Of a stretch of 44,045 bases of DNA, positions 32,545 to 39,734 are shown one piece after another. The translations under genes were made by a program, and so were the position numbers. Each line of letters opens with the position of its first letter. Positions within the stretch are counted from its first letter, which is position 1. Source of the stretch: Ruminococcus flavefaciens (GTDB lineage: Bacteria; Bacillota; Clostridia; Oscillospirales; Ruminococcaceae); assembly GCA_002309635.1 (NCBI GenBank), contig DBXO01000013.1, positions 53,355 to 97,399 on the forward strand. Reading direction: 5' to 3'. The notes beneath the pieces were generated by a model. It made no database searches. It was given only the letters and a program-made list of their open reading frames with translations, and was not told the origin of the DNA.

Positions 32545-33483
32545 TCATGTTGCGGGTTCTTCTTCCTCCTCTGGCTCGAGGATTATGTTTTCGTCGGGTA
32601 TACTGCTTGCTGCGGCTTCAAAGTCATATTCCGTGAAGCTTTCCACCTTTTTCATCTTAAGTTTGAACCTGCTCTCGGGATTCTCATTGTCGAGTATCAG
32701 CTTTCCACCCTCAACAGTCATGGAAAAGCCTTCCATATCGTTCCACAGGTAAAGCTGATCCTTTTTCTCGGGCTCCCATTCATAGGTAGTCTCGGAGTTG
32801 AGCACAGACATTGAAGCGGTATTGTCCTTGCTCATTTCGAGCTGGAATGATACATTTACGGGGTAATCGCCAAGGGTTTCGGTAAATACCTCCTCGTCCA
32901 TGGTTATCTCCTCTGCCTCCCATTTGCCCATGAACCGGCTGTAATCCACCTTATCGAGACCTGCCTCCGTAGGTCTTTCAACCACCTTGAACTCATTTAC
33001 GGGCAGGAGGTAGTATATATCTCCGTCATCGCCCATTATGGAGTTTTTCATGGTCATTTCGCCCTGATTTATCCACAGGTCGAACCTGTCATCGGGACTG
33101 AGCAGCTGCATCATATCATTTCCGTCCTCGTCCACGGACATATCCCAGTTGTACTCAACAACCCTTTCCTTGCCGCGGGGATTGAGATTATCGTAGTATT
33201 TTGCTTTTTTATCGTCGGTTATCTCAAGACGGCACACAGAGCTGAGAAGATATCCCGCATATGAGGTCTCGTACATCTCTCCGTTGACTGATACCTTGTA
33301 GGTCTCCCATTTTCCGAGGAAACCTGCTGACGAATTGTCGATATCGCCTGTTTCGGTGGTATTCTGAGCGGTCGTACTGACAGGCTTGCTGCCCGGGCCT
33401 CCCTTATTATTCTTTTTATCACAGCCGCAGAAAGCTCCTGCAAGCAGGACGGCTGACATACAAAGACAAAACAGCTTTTTCAT
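32545..33483 (-). CDS. lipoprotein with two GKWE-type domains
   Basis: A 312-residue protein with lipobox AFCGC (Cys about residue 21) and a polar linker. Two similar units follow: FLGKWETYKVSVNGEMYETS (about 55) and FMGKWEAEEITMDEEVFTET (about 185), each continuing with strands of the sort found in small lipocalin-like barrels. The end, KKVESFTEYDFEAAASS, matches the C-terminus of the lipoprotein at 33718-34203, so these are one family. The tail is very acidic. Last member of a tandem cluster. Function unknown. Confidence 0.85.
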   Translation of the reverse strand: MKKLFCLCMSAVLLAGAFCGCDKKNNKGGPGSKPVSTTAQNTTETGDIDNSSAGFLGKWETYKVSVNGEMYETSYAGYLLSSVCRLEITDDKKAKYYDNLNPRGKERVVEYNWDMSVDEDGNDMMQLLSPDDRFDLWINQGEMTMKNSIMGDDGDIYYLLPVNEFKVVERPTEAGLDKVDYSRFMGKWEAEEITMDEEVFTETLGDYPVNVSFQLEMSKDNTASMSVLNSETTYEWEPEKKDQLYLWNDMEGFSMTVEGGKLILDNENPESRFKLKMKKVESFTEYDFEAAASSIPDENIILEPEEEEEPAT

Positions 33484-33497
33484 ATTTTCTCCTTTTC

Positions 33498-33704
33498 TTA
33501 TTCTGATGACCCGGCGCTTTGCTTCGCACCTGCAGTGACGCTGAGCGTACCGGGATCTGTTCCGGTGAATTTTTCGACTTTTTTCAGATCATATGACCAG
33601 CCTTCTGCTATAAGCTTCATTTTCCGTCGCTGTAATGAAGCTCTTCACAGACGGTCTCTTTTTCATTCTGATCTTTTAATGTAAAAGGAAAACATCTTTC
33701 TCAT
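33498..33704 (-). pseudogene. decayed GKWE-type lipoprotein copy
   Basis: A remnant between two intact paralogs. AAGGAG and ATG 33704 open MRKMFSF, but the frame then breaks. Reading on in a second frame gives FTLKDQNEKETVCEELHYSDG, matching FTVKDTTGK and LHYRDGK of the neighbour, then a stop at AAATGA. In a third frame comes MKLIAEGWSYDLKKVEKFTG, matching NINKVEEFTEVD, ending TAA at 33498-33500. So the middle is deleted and two frameshifts are present. This is based on a hand alignment. Confidence 0.75.
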
Positions 33705-33717
33705 ATATGCTCCTTTT

Positions 33718-34203
33718 TTACTGCGTTATACCGAAATTCTGCACAACGCTTGCGGCTGCATTGAGAGCTTCGGCGTCTACCTCCGTAAATTCTTCAACTT
33801 TATTAATATTTATAGCTGAACTGTTTTCTTCGATGACCAGTTTTCCGTCACGATAGTGAAGTGTCATTGTACTGGTATCATTCTTGCCTGTGGTGTCTTT
33901 TACCGTGAATTCGATAACATCGGGCTCTGTTTCCTCCCATGTTATCTCGGTATTGTTGTTTGCGTTCTGTATTACCTTATTATCAATGGCAGATTTCCAC
34001 GTTACCTTTCCCTTGTCGTCCATTTCAAACCGGAAAAGGGCTCCTATCGGAACGCCGAGGAAGTTTGACTCGGATTTTCCGTTCACTGTAAGGTCTGCCG
34101 CCTCCCATTTGCCGATATACTTCGGGTCCCGCTCCTTGCCGCAGCTGACCATGCATACAAGCATCATTACAGCCGCAAAAACTGTTGCAATTATTCTTTT
34201 CAT
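33718..34203 (-). CDS. lipoprotein with one GKWE-type domain
   Basis: A 161-residue protein with lipobox CMVSC (Cys about residue 21). The mature part holds YIGKWEAADLTVNGKSESNF, GALFRFEMDDKGKVTW, LHYRDGKLVIEE and the closing INKVEEFTEVDAEALNAAAS. These match both units of the protein at 32545-33483. The order GKWE, strand, FRFE, strand, DGKLV suggests a small beta barrel that might bind a ligand or a polymer. AAAGGAG precedes ATG 34203, 9 bases after the stop of the previous gene. Confidence 0.87.
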   Translation of the reverse strand: MKRIIATVFAAVMMLVCMVSCGKERDPKYIGKWEAADLTVNGKSESNFLGVPIGALFRFEMDDKGKVTWKSAIDNKVIQNANNNTEITWEETEPDVIEFTVKDTTGKNDTSTMTLHYRDGKLVIEENSSAININKVEEFTEVDAEALNAAASVVQNFGITQ

Positions 34204-34212
34204 ATTTCTCCT

Positions 34213-34668
34213 TTACTTTTCCACAGGCTCGCTGAACTCGCCTACCTTGCCGATATTCACGATAAGCTCGCCCTCGGGAGTATCCGCTGCCGCGGTAAGA
34301 TCGTAGTTGACATAGTCGTAATGCTCCGTGGCATCGTCATAGCTGATATCCACGCCGCCCTTGGGGGTTATCTCCCAGTGCAGGGTCTGCTCACTGCCGT
34401 CGGGAGCATAGTATATACCGCTGCCGTCCCCGGCGAATTCATACCGCTTGTATGTGATATCCTTACTGTCCTTTCTGATGCCGTCCAGAAACTCGCTTGA
34501 GGTCTCCCAGCTGCCGGTTATCTCGGTGATTATTTCTTCGTCCGACTTGCTCCGCATAGTATCGACAGATACCGTCACGCCCTCGTTCGATACGGGACGG
34601 CTCCCGCAGGACGCCGCAAAGCACAGTACCGCAGCTGCTGCGCACAGGCACAGTATCATTTTCTTCAT
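34213..34668 (-). CDS. lipoprotein, first gene of the GKWE cluster
   Basis: A 151-residue protein with lipobox FAASC (Cys about residue 21). It carries a looser version of the family pattern: EITGSWETSSEFLDG in place of GKWE, a KRYEFAGDGSG strand, LHWEITPKGG, and NIGKVGEFSEP at the end. AAGGAG lies 6 bases before ATG 34668, and a promoter at 34695-34723 drives the cluster. Function unknown; lipid-anchored outside the membrane. Confidence 0.85.
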   Translation of the reverse strand: MKKMILCLCAAAAVLCFAASCGSRPVSNEGVTVSVDTMRSKSDEEIITEITGSWETSSEFLDGIRKDSKDITYKRYEFAGDGSGIYYAPDGSEQTLHWEITPKGGVDISYDDATEHYDYVNYDLTAAADTPEGELIVNIGKVGEFSEPVEK

Positions 34669-34694
34669 AGCATTTCTCCTTTTCGTATAATTGT

Positions 34695-34723
34695 ATTATA
34701 CAGCATAAAATCCATATTGTAAA
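34695..34723 (-). promoter_or_regulatory. sigma-A promoter of the lipoprotein cluster
   Basis: TTTACA, 17 bases, TATAAT on the minus strand, 27 bases ahead of the first gene. Confidence 0.75.
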
Positions 34724-34735
34724 GACATTTATTGC

Positions 34736-34766
34736 AAAAAAGGCTGCCGCATTACGCAGCAGCCTT
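34736..34766 (-). terminator. terminator of pssA
   Basis: An 11-base stem with one wobble (34740-34750 with 34756-34766) followed on the minus strand by a T run. Confidence 0.8.
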
Positions 34767-34783
34767 CTGTATTCCTTGTTGCT

Positions 34784-35425
34784 CTACCTTGTTTTGGTCT
34801 TATAGAGCATCCATATGAGCTCGAGAACTCCCACGCCTATAAAGCACAGCATGGTCTTCATGCTGGGTTTTTTCACCTTGAAGCGCGTTATAAAAGCGAT
34901 AGCTATCACCACGAGTGCTCCGCCGTAGACCTCGGGGAACCAGTCGCCGATATCCTTATGGAAGCTGTAAAGCAACGGAAGTATCAGCGCCACGCTTGTA
35001 ACGGGCAGCCCCTCGTAGACCTTGCGGTTCTCGGCAGTTTTGGACTGCCTTTCCTCCTCGGCCACGTTGAAATAAGCAAGTCTTATCACCGCGCACAGCG
35101 GGAAAAGTATCAGTATTGGCAGATCGCACCAGTCATTCATGCCTATGGAATATCCGATGACTGCGGGAAGAACGCCGAAGCATATGGCGTCACACAGCGA
35201 ATCTATCTGTATACCGAACTTTTTTTCACTTTCGGTACGGTCTTTTTTGGTACGGGCGACCTTACCGTCAAACATATCACACAGCCCCGATACCATAAGA
35301 CATATTATGGCGTATTCGGGGTGAGACCTCATTCCCGCATAGCCAGCCGCAAAGAACATGCCTATTACGGATGAGATAAGGCTCATATATGTAAGAATAA
35401 CCGTATAGTTATAATATCCAATCAT
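34784..35425 (-). CDS. pssA: CDP-diacylglycerol--serine O-phosphatidyltransferase
   Basis: A 213-residue membrane enzyme of the CDP-alcohol phosphatidyltransferase family, joining CDP-diacylglycerol and serine to phosphatidylserine. The family signature is complete: DMFDGKVAR, then G and two Asp in FGIQIDSLCD. About six to eight membrane helices are expected. The match to PssA over other CDP-alcohol transferases rests on length and the NVAEEE-x-GLPVTS region. GAGG lies about 10 bases before ATG 35425; the promoter is at 35533-35561. No decarboxylase gene is in the window. Confidence 0.88.
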   Translation of the reverse strand: MIGYYNYTVILTYMSLISSVIGMFFAAGYAGMRSHPEYAIICLMVSGLCDMFDGKVARTKKDRTESEKKFGIQIDSLCDAICFGVLPAVIGYSIGMNDWCDLPILILFPLCAVIRLAYFNVAEEERQSKTAENRKVYEGLPVTSVALILPLLYSFHKDIGDWFPEVYGGALVVIAIAFITRFKVKKPSMKTMLCFIGVGVLELIWMLYKTKTR

Positions 35426-35532
35426 TATTCAAACCTCAAATGATATTTTACAGCAATATATACCATTACGATATAAAAAACACAAATGTATTCTAAATAA
35501 CCGTCGAAAAACAATTATTATGCCTATGTTCC

Positions 35533-35561
35533 ATTATATCATATACCATGCTTTTTTTCAA
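35533..35561 (-). promoter_or_regulatory. sigma-A promoter of pssA
   Basis: TTGAAA, 17 bases, TATAAT with TGA before the -10, on the minus strand. The leader is about 100 bases. Confidence 0.8.
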
Positions 35562-35593
35562 GTATTTTATCGCAATTTCAAATAACTTACAGA

Positions 35594-37762
35594 TTATTCG
35601 CCTTTTTTCTTTCTTCCGCGCCTTGAAGCGGTTTTAGCTGCGTTACCGGGAGCAGAACGCTTTGCAGCAGGCTTTCCGGCCGCTTTTTCGCGGTTCTCGC
35701 GGAGCTGCTCCTGTCTGGAGCTCTTGTCCTCGAGACGCCTGTAAGCCTCCTCGTAGAAGTATTCCTGCGAATTCAGCGGTTTTTCGCGGCTCCTGCGCTC
35801 GCGGACGTACTCGCCGCTGCCAAGCATTATCCTTGCTTTGACGTTATCGCGCATCATAATGCGGAACATATCGCGGATACGCTTTTTCAGCTTCTCGTCC
35901 TCAACGGGAGCCGCCACTTCTACGCGGCGTATGGTATTTCTGCTCATATAATCGGCTGAGCCTATATATATTTTCTGTTCCTTTCCGTCTTTTCCGAATA
36001 TGAAAATACGGCTGTGCTCAAGGAACCGTCCCACTATACTGCGTATGGTGATATTCTCCGTAAAGCCCTGTACTCCCGCAATAAGGCAGCATAAGCCGCG
36101 TACTACCAGCTCAACCTTAACTCCCGCCTGAGAAGCCTCTATGAGCTTTGCGATAACAGCAGGGTCGTTGAGAGAGTTTATTTTTGCGGCAATATAGCCG
36201 TTCCCGCCGTTTTCGGCAAGCTCTATCTGCTCGTCCATCATGGCGAGCACCTGCGGCCTCAGCGCAAGGGGCGATACAAGGAGCTTACGCATATTCTCCA
36301 CAAATGTACCGTTAATAAGAGAAGCAAACACAGCCTCTGCGTCGGCAGCTATATCCCTGTCTGCGGTGAGAAGCATGAGGTCTGTATATAATGCGGCGGT
36401 CTTTTCGTTATAGTTGCCCGTTCCTATCTGGGTAACGTAGTCATATCCGCCGCCCTGAGCCTTTCGTGTAATGAGCAGTAGCTTTGAATGAGCCTTGTAA
36501 TCCTTGGGACCGTAAATGACCTTTACTCCCGCCTCCTGAAGCTGCTTCGACCATTCTATGTTGTTTTCCTCGTCAAAACGGGCGCGGAGCTCTATCATAA
36601 CGAGGACCTCCTTGCCCTGCTCCGCAGCTGTACACAGCGCGTCAATGACCTTGCTGCTGCGTGCGAGACGGTAAAGGGTTATCTTTATGGAAATGACCTT
36701 CGGGTCGTTGGCAGACTCCTGCAAAAGCCTGATAAATGACAGGTTTATGGACTCAAATGGATAGCTCAGAAGTATATCCTTCGACTTTACCTGCTGGAAT
36801 ACGGGCCTTGTGTCCGATAATACCGCCGGCTTGCGGGGCGACCTCTGAGCATAGTGGAGCTTCGGGTCTTCATCGTACTCCTGCAAAGTATATAGGTAGG
36901 AAAGGTCGAGCGGTATCCTCGACGTGAACACACGCACATTTTTCAGCTTCAGCTTCTTGCAGAGGTAATCCAGTGCGTCGCGGCTGAAAACATCGGATAT
37001 CTCAAGGCGCACGGGAGCAAGGCGCTGACGCTTGTCAACAAGCTCCTCCATGCGCCGGCGGAACTCGGGACCTCTTCCCGAAACCATGATGTCGGCACTT
37101 CTCGTAACCCTGACAAGTGCGCGGTCTATTACCTTATAGTTCTTGAACAACTGGTTCGCAAAACGGAGAATGACCTCTTCTTCAAGGATAAAGCGCTTTC
37201 CGTCGGCACTAAGGTGTATTATTCGCTCGGAACGGCTGGTATTTGCCGGAATAACGCCTATTGAAACGCCTTTCTTCGCACTGAGCTGCACTACCGCGTA
37301 TATCTCCTTGTTTTTGAGAAAGGGGAAGGGCAGGGCGTCGTTGACTACAACTCCCGAAATAAACGGCTTCAGCTCGCGTTTGAAGTACATTTCGAGGAAA
37401 GCCTGTTCCTCCTTTGTAGCCTTGTCGTAAGTAACGTGCTCGAAACCGTATGCAGCAAGCTCTCCCATAGTCTTGCGCAGAGACTCCTCAACCGAGGGCT
37501 GCAGTCTGCGGACAGCCGTAAATACGGCGTCAAGCTGCTGGGATGGCGTCATGCCCGAGAATTTGTCCTTCTTTTTGTCGTTTTCCTTTGCTTTATCTGT
37601 TATAGAGCCCACTCTGACCATGAAGAATTCGTCAAGATTGCTCTGATATATAGCTGAAAAGGAGAGTCTTTCAAGAAGCGGCGTATCAGGGTCTGTCGCC
37701 TCTTCGAGCACCCTTTTGTTGAATTTAAGCCATGAAAGCTCCCGATTTTCGAGATATTCCAT
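35594..37762 (-). CDS. ppk: polyphosphate kinase 1
   Basis: A 722-residue PPK1, which builds polyphosphate from ATP and can run in reverse. The N-terminal domain starts ENRELSWLKFNKRVLEEA, and SNLDEFFMVRVGS follows. The first phosphohistidine is His425 in DYKAHSKLLLI, and the second catalytic His sits in FLEHSRIFIFG. ISIKITLYRLARSS and IGSADYMSRN are further family motifs. The last 60 residues are a basic, Arg/Lys-rich tail, not usual in shorter homologs. AGGAG lies 8 bases before ATG 37762. It follows the kinase gene by 27 bases, so both share a transcript. Confidence 0.96.
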   Translation of the reverse strand: MEYLENRELSWLKFNKRVLEEATDPDTPLLERLSFSAIYQSNLDEFFMVRVGSITDKAKENDKKKDKFSGMTPSQQLDAVFTAVRRLQPSVEESLRKTMGELAAYGFEHVTYDKATKEEQAFLEMYFKRELKPFISGVVVNDALPFPFLKNKEIYAVVQLSAKKGVSIGVIPANTSRSERIIHLSADGKRFILEEEVILRFANQLFKNYKVIDRALVRVTRSADIMVSGRGPEFRRRMEELVDKRQRLAPVRLEISDVFSRDALDYLCKKLKLKNVRVFTSRIPLDLSYLYTLQEYDEDPKLHYAQRSPRKPAVLSDTRPVFQQVKSKDILLSYPFESINLSFIRLLQESANDPKVISIKITLYRLARSSKVIDALCTAAEQGKEVLVMIELRARFDEENNIEWSKQLQEAGVKVIYGPKDYKAHSKLLLITRKAQGGGYDYVTQIGTGNYNEKTAALYTDLMLLTADRDIAADAEAVFASLINGTFVENMRKLLVSPLALRPQVLAMMDEQIELAENGGNGYIAAKINSLNDPAVIAKLIEASQAGVKVELVVRGLCCLIAGVQGFTENITIRSIVGRFLEHSRIFIFGKDGKEQKIYIGSADYMSRNTIRRVEVAAPVEDEKLKKRIRDMFRIMMRDNVKARIMLGSGEYVRERRSREKPLNSQEYFYEEAYRRLEDKSSRQEQLRENREKAAGKPAAKRSAPGNAAKTASRRGRKKKGE

Positions 37763-37789
37763 AAATCGATCTCCTATCCTCTTTTTATC

Positions 37790-38710
37790 TTAATACTTGA
37801 ACTGCCCGTTGCCTATGAACTCACAAATGAGCGAATCGGGAGTAACATCGGTCTTTTCTATGGGTCTGAGCTTTTCCAGCACCTCTATGCACTCCCTTAC
37901 CTCGGGAACGTCCGTGAGCTCCTGAAGCTGCGTCAGCAGGTCGTTCCGGTACACTGAAAGCTCATATGCCATAAATGTGTCCACATCGTAGTCGGAACGG
38001 TACTTATATGGCATGATGTACTTGTTTTCTCCTGCCTCAACGCTGTGGAACATGTTCATGGTCTCGCGGAGAGAGCGCTTGCGGAAGTTCCTGTCGCGTA
38101 TCATTCTGCGCATGAGCCTTACTCTTGACGGGTGAAGGAGTATTCCGTCCCCCGATACTCTCGTTCTTACGCTGACGTATATCTTGCTTATCATGCTGTC
38201 GGGGACTGTTATTACCGCAGGATTAAGGGCGTGTATGCCCTCGAATATAACTATCTCCCCCTCCTGACGCCTGAACTTCCTGCCCGAACCGCAGCGGGTG
38301 GAGGTCTTGAAATTGTACCTCGGCAGCTCTATCTCACGGCAGGCGCATATGTCCTCTATCTGCTCGTTGAGGAGATCACAGTCCACGCGGAGAGGCGATT
38401 CAAGGTCCATTTTTCCTTCTGCTGCAAGAGTCTTTTCAGCCTCAGTCAGCGGACAGAACCAGTTGTCCATGGAAAGGGTATGTGTCTCAAAGCCCATATC
38501 GTCAAGAAGCTTCTCTATCATCATCGCCGTAGTGGTCTTGCCCGAACCCGAGGGGCCCGAAAGCAGTATTACAGGCTTTTCGCGGCGGTTATCGGCTATA
38601 TCGTCGGCTATTTTCATGAGCTTGTAGTGATAGTCTTCGTTTACAGCCCTTATATATTCTTTAGGATCGTTTTCTATTCCCTGATTTATCCTTGTTATCT
38701 CAATATTCAT
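37790..38710 (-). CDS. uridine kinase-like P-loop kinase
   Basis: A 306-residue nucleoside or related kinase of the uridine kinase/phosphoribulokinase group. Walker A is GPSGSGKTT (52-60), followed by LSMDNWF, the acceptor-site DLESPLRVDCDLL, LPRYNFKTSTR and VIFEGIHALNP (the Walker B strand). An N-terminal stretch of about 45 residues precedes the P-loop. It is not a standard Udk by length and may act on another nucleoside. GGGAG lies 7 bases before ATG 38710. It is the first gene of a pair with ppk. Confidence 0.82.
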   Translation of the reverse strand: MNIEITRINQGIENDPKEYIRAVNEDYHYKLMKIADDIADNRREKPVILLSGPSGSGKTTTAMMIEKLLDDMGFETHTLSMDNWFCPLTEAEKTLAAEGKMDLESPLRVDCDLLNEQIEDICACREIELPRYNFKTSTRCGSGRKFRRQEGEIVIFEGIHALNPAVITVPDSMISKIYVSVRTRVSGDGILLHPSRVRLMRRMIRDRNFRKRSLRETMNMFHSVEAGENKYIMPYKYRSDYDVDTFMAYELSVYRNDLLTQLQELTDVPEVRECIEVLEKLRPIEKTDVTPDSLICEFIGNGQFKY

Positions 38711-38790
38711 TTATATCTCCCTTATCTGTTGTGTTTAACGAGCGGAAAGCTTATTTCCTTCCCGTAAATTATAAATTTTATATCATTAAG

Positions 38791-38819
38791 ATTATATCAC
38801 ATTTTTTGCAGCATTTCAA
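38791..38819 (-). promoter_or_regulatory. sigma-A promoter of the kinase-ppk pair
   Basis: TTGAAA, 17 bases, TATAAT with TGTGA before the -10, on the minus strand. Confidence 0.8.
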
Positions 38820-38910
38820 CCCACTTATTTGTGGTTTTTAACGTTCTTTTCAACAGAGTGTTTAATTATCTTCGGAAAATAGGGCATTTTAAAAAATAAC
38901 ACATTGCCTA

Positions 38911-38939
38911 TTGACAAATTGTAAAATATGTGCTAAGAT
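38911..38939 (+). promoter_or_regulatory. sigma-A promoter of the T-box unit
   Basis: TTGACA, 17 bases, TAAGAT. Transcription should start near 38946, just before the T-box leader. Confidence 0.8.
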
Positions 38940-38945
38940 AATTGT

Positions 38946-39190
38946 ACAATATTACGAAAACGTCGATAAGGAAGGCTTTTTTCAGCAGCAACGCTCACAG
39001 AGAGCTGCCGTTAGGTGCAAGGCAGCAGCGTTCAGATCAGAGCACACCGCCTTTGAGTGCGCCCAATAAGCGTCGGGAGCTCCCGTTACAGAGCACTTGA
39101 GATACGGAGACAGCTCCGTGTGAATCAGGGTGGAACCACGGTATTTGATCGTCCCTTGTGCCTTGTTATAGGCGCGAGGGGCTTTTTTGT
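38946..39190 (+). promoter_or_regulatory. T-box leader, threonine type
   Basis: A tRNA-sensing attenuator. The T-box sequence AGGGTGGAACCACGG is at 39127-39141. Stem I is visible: AACGCT pairs with AGCGTT, above it the CAGAGAG bulge and the hairpin GCTGCC/GGCAGC; below, AAGGC pairs with GCCTT. The loop before GCCTT ends in ACC (39046-39048) followed by G, a Thr codon in specifier position. Uncharged tRNA-Thr would favour the antiterminator. The specifier is placed by eye; the thrS gene downstream supports it. Confidence 0.88.
39151..39188 (+). terminator. T-box terminator
   Basis: GTCCCTTGTGCC (39151-39162) pairs with GGCGCGAGGGGC (39171-39182) using several wobble pairs, followed by six T. 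It competes with the antiterminator at 39127-39160. Confidence 0.85.
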
Positions 39191-39215
39191 CATTATGGCT
39201 CCGGGAGGTGAGAAT

Positions 39216-39596
39216 GTGAGCAACATCAAGTATAACCAGCAGGAGGAAGCCTACGAGCTGCCGTACAAGCTGTGGGACGAGCCCCTGACGGTCCGTTTCT
39301 ATACCGAAAAAGAGGATACTATCATAAAAAACCTATCTGCTATCGCAAAAAAGCTGGCTCAGGTCGACGGCGGAAAGGCTGCCGTTGCAGGTATGCTTAT
39401 CGACGAGGGCTACTATGAGGGCGGCAGCGCGGAGGAGCTTGCGAAAATACTTAAGCTTCAGAACGTTTACGTGGATATCGACGACGAAGATATCGTAGTT
39501 TGCTTCGATACAGGCACCGAGGACGGCTATATGCAGGGATTCGCACATGTTGAGCTGTTCGGAGTGCTTTTCGAGATAACAGGCTGGGCAGAATGA
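39216..39596 (+). CDS. uncharacterised 126-residue protein under T-box control
   Basis: A soluble, acidic protein of unknown family, the first gene after the threonine T-box. Start GTG 39216 has GGGAGG 7 bases upstream; the frame runs back to 39057 but only through the T-box, and the ATG at 39195 directly follows the terminator T run with no ribosome site. Segments are LPYKLWDEPLTVRFYTEKED, a helical AIAKKLAQVDGGKAAVAGML, GSAEELAKILKLQNVYVDID and EDIVVCFDTG. The alternating strand and helix pattern suggests a small alpha/beta fold. No signal peptide or membrane helix. thrS follows after 138 bases. Confidence 0.8.
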   Translation: MSNIKYNQQEEAYELPYKLWDEPLTVRFYTEKEDTIIKNLSAIAKKLAQVDGGKAAVAGMLIDEGYYEGGSAEELAKILKLQNVYVDIDDEDIVVCFDTGTEDGYMQGFAHVELFGVLFEITGWAE

Positions 39597-39734
39597 CACG
39601 GATAAGCCTGTCCGTCCCGCAAATTTGAAAAACGATGAATTATTCCAAACGGAATAACAGTTCATCACTTAAGCGATACAATAATTATGCATTACGCATT
39701 ATGAATTATGAAATAATAAAAAGGAGAGATAACT
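39597..39734 (+). other. gap between the unknown gene and thrS
   Basis: It holds an imperfect hairpin (GATGAA-TTATTCC paired with GGAATAA-TTCATC near 39637-39665) and a run of AT-rich near-repeats (ATTATGCATTACGCATTATGAATTATG). No second T-box, clear promoter or strong terminator was seen, so read-through into thrS is plausible. Confidence 0.5.

Noticed and set aside
39057..39215. Upstream extension of the 126-residue protein
   Set aside because: It runs through the T-box and terminator; GTG 39216 has the ribosome site.
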